64,000 nucleotides of DNA from Vespula vulgaris (GCF_905475345.1 NC_066604.1:422501-486500), one strand, 5' to 3'. Shown: positions 1 through 10,809, numbered from the stretch's first letter. The notes: a model not told the origin generated them from the sequence alone. Made by a program: numbers and translations.

Positions 1-930
1 TTGTTTTGTTTTTAGTAAAATAAAACTAACGGTCGGTTTTAGGAGAAGAAAATTTAGAAAAAGATCCTTTTTCGCAAAACTTTTTTGTATTCTCCTCATT
101 TTTAATCATACATGGATTTGCTTTTTTTTTCTTTGTTTACTTTACATTCAATGTTAACTATAATCACGTAAGAATAATCGAATATATCGATAGTTTTTCA
201 AGTTATTCGTAATATTGTTCTTTTTTCTCTTACTTTTTTCTTTCTTTTTATATTTCGTTTTTTTTTCAGAAATTAAAACTTTGGTCATTGTATTTAGAAA
301 AGAAGAAAGAGAGAAATTCTTTCTTAAGAGATATTTTCCCCATTTTTAGTTGTTTGTGCAATTGTTCCTTTTTTTTTATGTTTTTGCTTTTTTTTCGATT
401 TACATTCAACGCTAATTATAAATACGTAACAATAGCCAAGTATATTGATAAACTTTTATAAATTATTCGTGGTTCTTTCTTTTTTTACTTTTCTTTTCTT
501 TCTATTTTTTGTTTTTTTTCGGAAATTGATTATTGAATTTAGAAAAGAAGAATGAGAGAAATCCTTTCTCGTGAAATATATTTTTCATTTTTAGTCGTTC
601 GTGGAATTGTTTTTTTTTCTTTTTTCCTTTTATTTTACATTTAGCAGTAATTGCAAGCGTATAAGCCCAATCGATAAAATTTTACAAATCACTCGTCTAG
701 TTGTTCTTTTTTTTTCTTTTTTTCCTAAAGCTGAAACTTTAACAATCTGACTTAAAAAAGAAAAATAAGAGAAACGTAACATATTGTCACGTAACATTTT
801 TTTTTGTAATTAAAAAAATTTTTTTATCATTAATAGAATAACTTTTTATTTTTTTTTCCTTTTTGTTTTACATTTAACACTAATTGCAAATGAAATCATA
901 TATATCGATAAAGTTTTACGAAGGTAAGAG
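1..930. repeat. Diverged tandem repeat, about 240-bp unit, four copies
   Basis: A T-rich segment in which the same phrase recurs near 141, 399, 634 and 867. Each copy starts tttacatt, is followed by a ctaat/gtaat core and ends in a cgata/gata. A second marker, agaaaagaag with gagagaaat, recurs near 297 and 538. The copies differ by many substitutions and indels, so this is an old local duplication. No gene is seen. The last copy abuts the 3' end of the secreted-protein gene. Confidence 0.75.
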
Positions 931-937
931 GATAACG

Positions 938-943
938 TTTATT
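938..943 (-). promoter_or_regulatory. Polyadenylation signal AATAAA
   Basis: TTTATT on the plus strand reads AATAAA on the minus strand, 88 bp past the stop codon of the minus-strand secreted-protein gene. The position suits a 3' end, but AATAAA is easy to find in AT-rich DNA. Confidence 0.5.
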
Positions 944-1030
944 GTATTTATAACTCCCTCTCTCTTTTTTTTCTTTCATTTTTTTTCGGATAAAACAATT
1001 ATTATTGTAGCCATGCTCGTTACGAGGTTG

Positions 1031-4000
1031 TTACGGATGTGGCTTAAACGGGACGGGTTTAGCTTTAGGATCATCAAGGTCTAAAGTATAAGCGATTACG
1101 TCGACTCCACCGTTCGTATTATTGTAATATCTTTCGGTGTGATAAAGAGTTCTACCTATCACTTTATCCTCAACATCGTACGAGTATGGTTGACCGTTAG
1201 AAAGATATCCTGATGTGATGACCCTTGACGTACCAAGACCCTTTGTTACAATCGTACCAGGACCATTCGTAATAATCGTACTACCGTCGGTTGCGAAACT
1301 TTTGAATTCTCCTACAAATAATAAAAAAATATAAATAAATCATTCTCGAAAAAATTTTAAACGTAATATGCAGCACAGTAAGTCAGAAAATTACTATTAG
1401 TAGACGTTAAAATATGAAAAAAAAAACAAATTTTATAAAACGATCAAGATTATTAAAACTAAAGGGGAAATAAAATGGATTATTTTTATATAAGTTACTG
1501 GAATTAAAATCGAAGAGATAAGAGTGTATGCTCTGATAAGAGGAGATTGTCATCGATACGACGACGATTAGGGAAATCGTGAAATATTTCATTTTGCTTT
1601 TTTGAACTTAAATAGAGAAATGTGAACTCGAATCCAAATTTTTCTCGAATTATTCGATATTAACGTTAAAATTAATTTTTTATTTTACTGGTGAAAGATT
1701 CTTCGATTAGTTATTTAAAAATTCGTTCTTGACTGAATTCATGTAAAAAAAAAAGTAAATAAAAAAAGGAAGAAGACAAATTTACGGTGAAAAGCACTTT
1801 CGAAAGCACTATGAATAAACTGTCAAGTATGAAGGGTTTAGAAAATATGCTCAAAAGTCGGATTACGTATTTTTCTTATATTGAAGATTGCTTAATAAAA
1901 ATGTTCTGTGATTTTTTTTTTTATATGAAAAATTAAACAGACTGCTTATGCAATAGAATGATTCATTTAAACACAAGTATATTTCAAAATACAGTGAGTC
2001 AGAAAATTATCAACACACGCAAGAAGTTAACGGAAATATGAAAAATAAATAGATAATAAAAGAATATTCAATATGTTTTATTAAAATAGAAAATATTATA
2101 TTTAGACTGAATTAATGAAAGTATTAAAATGAAACAATAATGTTATCATTTATAGTTATGAAAAAATTAAGCGTAACAATTCTTTGCTCTATAAATTACA
2201 AAATTAACGGTGTATGTAATGTATTCTACGAAAAATGCTTTCTTTTACTATTCAAGACTAAATATAAGACAGTGTTCAATTAACATCAGAATACTCAGTT
2301 TGCAAAATTTAATAAGAAAGAATACAATAGCATGCTATTATAGTCGGAAAAGGAATAGAAATCATTTCAGAGATAAGAAATTTCATTATTTCTCCCTGGA
2401 AAAATGGAAAACTATACGAAGAGATTGGAAATACGATGAATAAAAATGATATAATTGTAACAAATATTATTAAAATATTTAAAAATGAAAACAGAATAGA
2501 GAATAAGATCGGTCGATGAAGAAAGAAGCCCTTAAATTCAATCGAAGAACGATTTGTTGTACGAAAAGTCAAAGAAGATTGGAAAATGAGTTCAACGAAA
2601 ATTAATGTTCTTCTCTCAAACTTTTCTAATAAAAGAGTATCACGAAAAAATTCATACAATGGTTGCTTAGATCAGAAAAAAGGTGTATGCGAGTGCTATA
2701 ATATATAGAAAGAGAACGTGTAAAATTTGCCGACAAGTATATTTCTCAAGCTATTGAATTTTCTAGAAACGTAATATTTCACGATGAAAACAAATTTAAT
2801 ATTTGAGGGTCGGACCGTCATTAAAAAGTATGAAAAAAGTCAAACAAGGAAGTGAACCTTAAGAATCTTCGTTCAATGATTAAGCACGATGGCAATGTTA
2901 TGGTATGGTGTTGTAGCAGTTATTATGGTACAGAAAAATTAGAATTTATTACTGAAATTATGAATACGAATGACAGATTTACATGTTTCGAAGAATAATT
3001 TAAAAAGAGTGCTGAAAAAATGGGTATTTTGAACGCGTAACGATTTTATTAAGGCAACGATTCCAAATACAAATCAAAGATCGTTCAAGAATGGTTGTTG
3101 TATAATTGTCTAAATGTTATAAATACACCAGCTCAGTCACCGTATTTAAATCCGATCGAGATAGCATGTGAGAGACTTGACAAGAAAATAAGAAAACATT
3201 CGATTACTAACAAAACGAATCTGCAAAATAAACCGATAGAAAAATGGTACAACATTGAAAAAGATTATCTTAACAAAATTTATAAAAGACTTATGGATAT
3301 AATAAAAAACGAAAAGAATATTCTACGAAATATTAATTACAATAAAATTATTAAATATCATGATATGTATTAATGATATAGAAATTGTTACTTTTCATTT
3401 CTTTATAACTACAAATAGTTAATATAATATAATAGATAATATTATTGTTTTTTTTTAATTAATTTTATTAATAAAAAGCGTAAATATTATATTTCTTTGA
3501 ATAAAATGTATTGAAAGTTCATTCGTCATCCATATTTTTTTCATAATTCCTTCAGCTCCGTGCTTGCGGAAATAATTTTATGGGTCACTGTACACACGAA
3601 TCGACAGGCGTATTTTATTGTCGAACATTCATACACCTAATATTTTATTTTAATCGTTTGAAATTACACTATCATTATGATTAACGATCGCGTACTAGCG
3701 AAGGTGCTGGTTAACGAATGTTATAAACATTTTTCAGTAAAAGGTCACAGCTAAGTCCGATCGTCGTTCTTACCGGTGCAATCTTCTTGCTTCGTGCGTT
3801 AAAGTATAAATCACTCGTAAAAGATTCTTAACTAAGGAGGGAAAAAGAGAAAAGAAGAAATGAGAAAGAAAAATGAAAATAAAAAAAAATAAAAAGAGGA
3901 TCTTTGATTGAAGATAAGGAGCGTATAAGACACCTCGGGGATATCACGAGTAAAATCACGGTAATAAAAGTTTCCCGTAGTATAAATCGAGATCCTCTTT

Positions 4001-4875
4001 ATATATCACGATATTATCACGAAGTTCGATGATTGGAAGGAGGTCGTCGATGAACGCGATCGTCGTTCTCCTTGAATCGATCGATCGAACGAACGAACGA
4101 ACGAACGGTCTCGGTCGATAGTGAAAGGATCTCTTTCGTTTCCCTTTTTTCTCATTTTCTTTTCTTTTTTTGCATTCGCTTAAGAATATAGAATCTCCAT
4201 TGTAACGAAAAAAAAAAGAAAAGAAAACCGTTAAAGAGTTATTCGGAGATTGAAAATACGTTTTTTTTATATTTTTATTATTTTTTTCTTTTCCAATTTA
4301 TTACCTTTTTTAATTGCCTCCTGAACAGAATCAGTATACTTTGTTACGTCGGCTATCGACTTTTCCACGTTTTTTTGTATATTATATTGAAGATTTTCTA
4401 TACCCTGTTGTATATCCTGTTGAAACTTATTCAAATCCATGTTTAATCCGTCCAACCAGCCTTCTGTTCGACCCTCGCTCGTGCTGTAACAATTTTATTT
4501 AACGATTGCAAAATATTATGATCGCAATTTTTTCTTTGTTTGTTTTTCTTTTTTTTTCTTCCTTCTTCACTCGTACAACGCAGTAGCGAAATAGTTAAGC
4601 CACGTAGCGTGTTACGTCGACAACAATGGATGTATCTTGCTTCCGATTGGTCCTTTGATGTGTATGTGTATATATATATGTGTGTATATGTGTATGTCTA
4701 TATATACATGTATATATATCTGTGTGTCTATATATATATGTATATATACGTGTGTGTATATATATATATATTTATATGTGTGTTCTTTTATTTTATATCT
4801 GTATTCTATAAGAAAAAGAAACACTCACAATATCATCCAAATTCCAAACGCAAGTAGTAACTTTCCATATGACAT
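1031..4875 (-). CDS. Secreted 168-residue cysteine-free protein, three exons, family not recognised
   Basis: The coding sequence joins 4875-4829, 4483-4305 and 1311-1031 (507 nt with TAA). Splice sites are consensus: ATT|GTGAGT to gttacag|C, then AAAG|GTAATA to tttgtag|GA. Phases match at both junctions and no stop interrupts the frame. Residues 1-16 (MSYGKLLLAFGIWMIF) look like a signal peptide, so the product should enter the secretory pathway. Residues about 31-75 are rich in Q, N, K, D and I at heptad-like spacing and probably form an amphipathic helix. Residues 80-150 are rich in G, T, V and Y, suggesting beta structure, with NNT at 140 as a glycosylation site. The tail is proline- and lysine-rich (DPKAKPVPFKPHP). 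The protein has no cysteine. The third exon has no internal ATG start, which hides it from simple ORF searches. Intron 2 carries a Tc1/mariner insertion. I do not recognise the family; a hymenopteran lineage-specific secreted protein is a guess. Confidence 0.8.
1376..1395 (+). repeat. Solo Tc1/mariner-like terminal sequence
   Basis: cagtaagtcagaaaattact closely matches the 5' end of the element starting at 1992 (cagtgagtcagaaaattat). No matching right end was found for it. It may be the remnant of an older insertion or an edge of the duplicated flank. Confidence 0.5.
1441..1991 (+). repeat. Flank duplicated at about 16.97-17.51 kb
   Basis: The sequence beginning near cgatcaagattatta runs parallel to 16967-17511 with scattered substitutions. 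Shared phrases include gataagaggagatt, gattcttcgattagttattt and aactgtcaagtat. It lies outside the Tc1/mariner inverted ends, so the shared block is larger than the transposon. It is intronic sequence of the minus-strand gene. Confidence 0.8.
1992..3590 (+). mobile_element. Tc1/mariner element with both ends and TA target sites
   Basis: The left end CAGTGAGTCAGAAAATTAT and the reverse complement of the right end CAGTGACCCATAAAATTAT match over about 19 bp with few differences. TA dinucleotides flank both ends (1990-1991 and 3591-3592), the hallmark target duplication of this superfamily. The length of 1599 bp is normal for a full element. The transposase inside is broken, so the copy could only move if another enzyme acted on it. 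It sits in intron 2 of the secreted-protein gene, on the opposite strand. Confidence 0.9.
2339..3373 (+). pseudogene. Tc1-like (DD34E type) transposase, inactive
   Basis: Reading across frameshifts gives a recognisable transposase. A helix-turn-helix region lies at the start. The first acidic motif (FHDENKFNI) is near 2780, and MVWCCSSYYG is near 2900. The second motif is degenerate (GNDSKYKS near 3052, with G where the catalytic D is expected). The third is SPYLNPIE at about 3137-3160. Counting from the G to the E gives 34 intervening residues, the Tc1 spacing. The C-terminal 92 residues remain open (3095-3373). Several stops and frameshifts make it non-functional. Confidence 0.88.
3591..4304. 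other. Remaining intron 2 sequence of the secreted-protein gene
   Basis: No coding signal is visible. It contains a purine-rich A tract (about 3838-3900), a short GAAC run (about 4088-4108) and T-rich stretches. It ends at the exon 2 donor. Confidence 0.5.
4664..4785. repeat. TG/TA mixed dinucleotide tract in intron 1
   Basis: Alternating tgtatg, tatata and gtgtgt runs occupy most of intron 1 of the minus-strand gene. The overlapping open frames made only of Y, I, C, V and M are repeat translations, not proteins. Confidence 0.9.
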
Positions 4876-5075
4876 CTTGAATTTTCTCGTGCGCGTTTTG
4901 GTATACACAGAAATGTAAGTATATATATATAAAAAAAAAAAAAAAATACGAAAGATTCGAAATAAATTCAAATTTAATCGATTGCCGGCAAACAATGAAA
5001 CGGATCCAATTACGTGTTCGTGGTTGCGTACTTACTTACTTACTTAGTTACGACGCGAAAACAACTACGTGGTGA

Positions 5076-5121
5076 AACTGTTAATGCGATACGGCGCAAT
5101 GCACCGACGCTTTTTATACTT
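5076..5121 (-). promoter_or_regulatory. TATA-type core promoter of the secreted-protein gene
   Basis: On the minus strand TATAAAAA lies at 5118-5111, about 240 bp upstream of the start codon. A start of transcription about 30 bp downstream would fall near 5078-5090, where AACAGTTTC resembles an insect initiator. A GTAAGT series near 5045-5035 could be a donor of a short leader intron ending just before the ATG, but this is not certain. Confidence 0.5.
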
Positions 5122-5139
5122 CACTAATACCACTATATA

Positions 5140-5780
5140 TTCACGCTTGTTGTTAGGTTATCGTCGTCACCGTTTAAATCGTCGTAGTCGTAGACGAACT
5201 ACTAACCAACCGGCTAACTAAACTAACTAACTAACATCGTTGTCGTCCTTGTCATTTCTCTATTGCATTGTATTCGATGTAATAATAATGATTGTTAATA
5301 CAGGTTACAAGATGATCAAGTTTGTCGATCAACACGAACACATGCTCGATATACGATAATACTATCTGTTATCGCAGGAATCGCGAAATGATAATTTTTT
5401 TTTCTAATTTTTCTCTAACCTCCTTCGCATATGGATAAGTATGAATCATAATCGTACGATTCGAATGCGCATATAATGTATTATATACATACATTACGTA
5501 CTATGTATATCAAAAAGAAATTAGCTGAATATAGTGATTGCTCAACATTGACGATTGAAAATTGACGATAGACGCTCTCTTTAAACGATTCTATGTTCTT
5601 CTTCTTCTTCTGCTTCCTTCTCTTCTTCTTCTTCTTATTATTATTCTTCCTTTTATTCTTCTTTCTCGCAATTTGCTCGAACACAATCATTGGTTCCGTT
5701 CACTCTTTAGGGTTCTAGCTCGTGCCTGGTAACGAGACAAGCGCTTCGTGAAGCCGATTAAGGATAAGAGGATCTGAAAG
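5140..5780. other. Intergenic stretch upstream of the secreted-protein gene
   Basis: No coding signal is seen. It holds short aact repeats near 5215-5232 and a CTT/TTA trinucleotide run at about 5590-5650. This is the start of the roughly 4-kb spacer between the two divergent promoters. Confidence 0.5.
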
Positions 5781-5786
5781 GAGGAT

Positions 5787-5879
<93 letters not shown>
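5787..5879. repeat. (GA)n microsatellite
   Basis: About 90 bp of almost pure GA dinucleotides with single A interruptions. Confidence 0.97.
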
Positions 5880-5884
<5 letters not shown>

Positions 5885-6149
5885 TGTAATTCATCCAAAT
5901 AGTTAGTTATCTTTCTTCGAACGATTGACGTCTTTATTTTCAGACGACTTTCAACGACTAGTTTATTATTACATTTACATAGATATAGTACATTTTCTCT
6001 AGAAGTATTCTTATGATGAATATATATACTTCAAATCTTGAAACTTTAACGGTACGCATATGGTTATTTTATGTGCTTAATTAATGGTTAGATAGATATT
6101 AATAATAAATAAATTAGAGGAATAAATGTAAAAGTTAAGAAAATAAAAC

Positions 6150-6701
6150 GAAGCAAAACATTTGTTCTCAAATTTTTATTATTTATTTAATTATTTATGT
6201 AAAATAAAACAAATATTAATTTTTATTGTTTTACAAATATTTATTTATAATATTTATTAGTAATAATATTTATTGACATTTAGTTAGTGACATTTAGACT
6301 TTCAACGTAACATTGGCGTTCTATAGTAATCGTATACTATGGATTCTATTCATATCAATGTATTTATATACATATACATATATATATATATATACACATA
6401 CTCACACACACATATGCACATACATATATGTAACTACATACGTACGCTTGAAAAGACAGAATGAAACAAAACAAAGAAAAATAGACAAAATAATATTAAT
6501 TTTTATAATTTTTCATACAACATCTATTAACCTTCAATGAGACATTAGTGTTCTAAAGCAATCATATATTATGGATTCTATTCGTATCAATATGTATATG
6601 TGTGTGTTATGTGTATACGTACATTTAAAAGAACAAAACAAAACAAAAGAAAATAATTAATCTCAAATTTTAATTGTGTGTAAATACATAATTATACACA
6701 C

Positions 6702-6732
<31 letters not shown>

Positions 6733-6960
6733 TGTACTTAAAAAAACAAAACAAAACAAAACATTGATTCCCGAATTTTAATTATATTATACATTTTAAT
6801 TATATAAATGTAAAACAAAATAGATGAAAATATATAAATAATATTAATTATAATAATTTTTCAACAATTATTAATTTCCACTGGAACGCTGTGTTCTATA
6901 GCAATCTTATTATGGATTCTATTCGCATCAATGTATTTACGTTCATATGTACATATATAT
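6150..6960. repeat. Three diverged copies of a roughly 250-350-bp unit
   Basis: The phrase gttctatag[tc]aatc...tatggattctattc[ag]tatcaat recurs near 6318, 6550 and 6892. Each copy is followed by TA/CA-rich DNA and an aaacaaaacaaa motif. A related phrase appears at 25.47 and 26.07 kb, so this is a dispersed family as well as a local array. Confidence 0.75.
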
Positions 6961-7194
6961 ATATTTACTTGAAAATTTTTGTCATCGAAAGATAAACAGA
7001 TATATAGATATATAGATAGATTCCTTAATAATAAATGAAATCGGATAAATGGAAGGACACGTGCTATTATTATTCGTTCACGTTGTACACAGTTACGAGA
7101 GATCCTTTGCATGCCGTTTTCCCGTCGGTGTTGTTGTTCAACGTCCCGTTGGAACGCAGGATAGAGTCATAAAGTCGTCGAAAGTAGCGTAACC

Positions 7195-7225
7195 AGTGCT
7201 CGAGTGTAGGCACTCGACGACGACG
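7195..7225. other. Short perfect hairpin
   Basis: tcgagtg-tagg-cactcga forms a 7-bp stem with a 4-nt loop, followed by a (GAC)n run. It lies in intergenic DNA and no function is assigned. Confidence 0.5.
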
Positions 7226-7619
7226 ACGACACGAGCAAAGGGAATTTGTACGACGAGAGCTAAGGTCGATATATTCTAGAGAGAGAAAAAGAGAGAGAGA
7301 AAGAGAGAGAGAGAACTTCGTTGTTGACCCATGGGCCAGAAACAGGTTCTGAATTCGGGATTATACGGCACGTACGAAACCGCATCTTCTCGTACGAGAC
7401 TCCTCTTCTTATCCTCTTCTTTGGATTGTACGCATTGATCTTCCCTTACCCCCCGTATCCTTATAGTAAACGGCCTCCTCTATACTTTTCGTCCTTGAAC
7501 CCTTTCTCCCTTCCATTACCATCGTTTTCTCGTGAGGGCAGGTAGTAGCTCGAGGTGGGTCCACCTCGTAAACGCGTAATCATGTTCTCTGCCCTCCCTC
7601 TCTCTCTTTCTCACTCTCT

Positions 7620-7677
<58 letters not shown>

Positions 7678-7860
7678 ATAGAAGGTAGGAGAGAAAGAGA
7701 GAGATGGAAATAAAAGGAGTTGAATCGAGAGAAGCCGATGTACGAGACCTATCGTCCTTGACGGATTGTAACCTTGAGATAGGACGAGTCTTCGGATGAA
7801 TGACAAGTACTGTCTTCCATCCTTCATCAAAAGGACGACTACGTGCTAGAAGATTGGTCC
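7226..7860. other. Intergenic DNA with GA and CT tracts
   Basis: Contains a GA tract (about 7279-7313) and a long (CT)n run (about 7590-7671) followed by purine-rich sequence. Open frames of the RE/SL type here are repeat artefacts. No exon is supported. Confidence 0.7.
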
Positions 7861-7864
7861 TTTT

Positions 7865-8720
7865 TTGAATTTATCTATATATTTTTTCAAAAGGATAAAA
7901 TGAAAGAAAGAAAAAGAAAACAATAACAATAATAATAACTTGTTACACTACCAACCAGTTTTCGATGCGCTTTAAATGGTTACAAGTAAAATTACTTTAT
8001 TATATTGTATTTCGATTTCGAATTACGATCTTTTTTGAATCGTTTTATTGTTTTTCATTATTTTAGGCTTATTTTAGAAGATAAAATGAAAAGAAAAGAA
8101 AGGAAAAGGAAAAACAACAACAATAACTTGATATATGGTTAATTATCTTTTAATACGCTTTAAATAGCTGAAAATAGAATTATTTTATTATCATACGGTT
8201 TCGAATTACGATCTTCGTCGAAGTTGTTTCGCTTTTGTCGCTTTATCAGACAGAGTAATTAAAACAGGAAAAGAAAGAAACAATAACCAACAGTTGTTAT
8301 TCGTCAACCATCTTTCGATGCCTTTTAAGCCACTAAAAATAGAACAACTTTATTATTGTTTGAATTATGATCTTTTTCGAAGACAAAAAGAAAAAAAAAT
8401 AGACAATAATAACAAAAACTTGTTAAATCATCAATCATCTTTCGTTCCTTTGAAGATCTAAAAATAAAATAATTTCATTATCCATCGAATTGAAACTATG
8501 ATCAACTACAGATTTGTCTTTTATTTTGTCGCCCATATTCGTAAAGAGAAAGTGAAAAGAAATAAAAAGAAATAAGAAATAAAAAATGAAAGAAAAGAAA
8601 GAAAAACAGGTAAGAACAACGACAACGACAAGAACGATGTAATCGTTACATAATCAAGCATCGTTCGGTGGCACTTAATTAAAGAGCTAAAAATAAAATC
8701 ATTTCATACAATATTATCCT
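7865..8720. repeat. Diverged tandem repeat, about 120-200-bp unit, five copies
   Basis: Each copy has an aacaataac run, then a catctttcgatgc-like phrase, cttta(a)a..gctaaaaataaaat, and a tcgaattacgatc phrase. Copies begin near 7919, 8110, 8280, 8400 and 8610. It directly precedes the GC-rich promoter region of the plus-strand leader exon. Confidence 0.75.
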
Positions 8721-8739
8721 CCGAATTCGAATTACCGCC

Positions 8740-9104
8740 ATAACAAATGCTGATGTTTTACGATCGAATGAGAAGCGATTGGCCGTGCTCGCTCGTAGCG
8801 CCAAGTGGCGACGACCTAGCGGCGACCGCGGGAAACTTTGAAAACTGCTTCTCCTCCCTCGAGAATAGTCAGCCGCCTTTGCTTTCATAGGCCGTACGAG
8901 AAACGTAGAAAGAGAAAGAAAGAAAGAATGATAGAAAGAATGAGAAAGAGAGAGAGAGAAAAGAGAAAGAGGGAGACGGAATAAGAGAGAATGAGAGAGA
9001 AAGGAAACAGCCGGGGGCCGGTCGGCCGGTCGTGAAGGAGGGGGAGGGAGAAAAAGGTCGGTGGAGTGGTAAACTGGTGTACTCGTGGCGCACACCGTCC
9101 CGAG
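8740..9104 (+). promoter_or_regulatory. GC-rich upstream promoter region
   Basis: This is one of the most GC-rich stretches in the window, with the palindrome CGCCA-AG-TGGCG near 8800, gcggcgaccgcggg, and long GA-rich tracts (about 8905-9000) that can bind GAGA-type factors. It ends at the initiator motifs of the plus-strand leader exon. Confidence 0.45.
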
Positions 9105-9143
9105 TCTTCAGTCAGTCTTCGGATGGCGGAGTGTAAATCGTGT
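9105..9143 (+). promoter_or_regulatory. Initiator plus DPE-like core promoter
   Basis: TTCAGTCAGTC holds two overlapping copies of the arthropod initiator TCAGT (A at 9110 or 9114). AATCGTG at 9136-9142 lies about 27 bp downstream of the first A and matches the DPE consensus RGWCGTG at six of seven positions. No TATA box is evident. The arrangement is typical of TATA-less insect promoters, often those of developmental genes. Confidence 0.5.
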
Positions 9144-9385
9144 GAATCGTTAAGGTTGTGTGTCTCCTCTCTCTCTCTCTCTTGCGCTCTCCCACCCCAG
9201 GCACCCCCCTTTTACTCCACCGACCCGTCAATATTTCTTCCGTCGTGTAAACAAACGCGACGACATTTTTCTATCACTACAGGTCGAACAAACGATCTGT
9301 AGTTTATCGTCTCTCGTTACTATATTATAATCGACGAATTTGCTTTAACCGCGTAATTCGCCGAACAAATATATACTATATATTA

Positions 9386-9421
<36 letters not shown>

Positions 9422-9739
9422 ATATAAGGAGAAATTAAAAAAAGATAAAAAAACAAGAAAGAGACAGAGCATAAAAGAACATTAGTGAAATGGAGTGACA
9501 GTTTACGTACTCTCTTAATGTGAATTTTTTTTATTTCTTATTTTGTTTCTTTTTTTTTCCTTCCTTCTTTCTTTCTTTCTTTCTTCCCCGAAAAGAAGTT
9601 TAACAAACATGAAAATCTACGTCGAGCGTGGACAGAAACAACATGAGGGATAACGCCGGGGAAGATCTTAACGGTTAGACGAATCTTGGGCGGATTTAAG
9701 AAGACAATTATCGAAAGATTTTTTCGACACGAGTAAAGA
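9110..9739 (+). other. Probable non-coding leader exon (5' UTR) with upstream ORFs
   Basis: It runs from the initiator to a consensus donor (GTAAAGA|GTAAGTAC at 9739/9740). No long reading frame crosses it. It contains a 59-codon upstream ORF (start ATG 9123, stop near 9302), a short one at 9609 (MKIYVERGQKQHEG) and a (TA)n run near 9390-9420. The likely partner is the start-codon exon at 34923, giving a roughly 25-kb first intron, but this is inferred only from strand and lack of a better candidate. Confidence 0.4.
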
Positions 9740-10025
9740 GTAAGTACTTTAAGTATATAAATAAAAGCGAGTACTTAAAGCGAGTACTTTAAATGTAACA
9801 ATTTTTCCCAAACGTTTTCTCCTCTTATTATGAAGATGGGAAGGGGTAGATGACTGGTAGGATGAGAGAGAAGAAGGGAAAGGAGCAAAATGAAAGAGAA
9901 AGAAAAAAAAAAGAAAAAGTGAGTAATTCACTTCGATATCTATACATTTTTTGAACGCGATATAGAATAATATAAAGTAGACAAACGTTATTATAAGCGT
10001 AGGTACATATAGTTGGCGCTCCTTG
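9740..10025. other. Start of the putative first intron
   Basis: Two aagtactt/gagtactt phrases and an A-rich block near 9895-9920 are visible. No gene is seen. Confidence 0.4.
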
Positions 10026-10035
10026 GTCACGTGAC
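10026..10035. promoter_or_regulatory. Palindromic E-box GTCACGTGAC (CLEAR-type)
   Basis: A perfect 10-bp palindrome containing CACGTG. This exact word is the CLEAR-type element bound by MITF/TFEB-family and other bHLH-zip factors. It lies about 290 bp inside the putative first intron. Binding is inference. Confidence 0.4.
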
Positions 10036-10103
10036 GCGATTTAACCGAGCCCGACGAAGGCGTCCTTAAGGTGCGCGTGGGTGTAATTAGTTATGGTTTT
10101 ACC

Positions 10104-10115
10104 ATCTCGTTAGAA

Positions 10116-10187
<72 letters not shown>
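10104..10187. repeat. (GA)n microsatellite
   Basis: About 70 bp of pure GA. It is followed by T-rich DNA and a short ATCCTCGTC-type trinucleotide run near 10232-10262. Confidence 0.95.
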
Positions 10188-10190
<3 letters not shown>

Positions 10191-10579
10191 GAACGTAGAA
10201 TGGATGAACGAAGGTCTTGCAACCAGTAGAATTTATTCTCGTCTTCGTCCTCATCCTCGTCATGCTTTGTAAGAGAATGGATCGTAAACATTTTTTTCTT
10301 TTTCTTTTCTTTCTTTTTTTTCTTTTCTTTTTTTTTGCTACAAGTAATCACGACAATATAACGATTGACGTTCTATACTTTTAATGTTCTCATTTTCTCC
10401 TACTGTGTTTACGTATATAAGTAAGTACTTACTTATTTATACGTACTTTTGTGTTTATGTATGTATTCGTAAAATATACGTACTTATGTATATAGTACGT
10501 ACGATTAAACGATGATATTTCTCTCGCGATTAATTCGACGACGACCTCGTACAATCGTAAGAAAGTCAATCGACGACTA

Positions 10580-10592
10580 TATATATATAGGC

Positions 10593-10644
<52 letters not shown>

Positions 10645-10720
10645 GGTCATCGTATTGAGAATGTGGGATCGAAGAGATCATTGCTGTTCGGACTTTCAAT
10701 CGATTTAATGCAAGAACGTT

Positions 10721-10802
<82 letters not shown>
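10580..10802. repeat. (TA)n and (GA)n microsatellites
   Basis: (TA)n occupies about 10596-10640 and (GA)n about 10722-10802, separated by about 80 bp of unique sequence. Confidence 0.95.
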
Positions 10803-10805
<3 letters not shown>

Positions 10806-10809
10806 CAAT

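Noticed and set aside
7516..7830. RE/SL-rich frames around (GA)n/(CT)n tracts, here and throughout the window
   Set aside because: They are direct translations of dinucleotide repeats, present in several frames at once.
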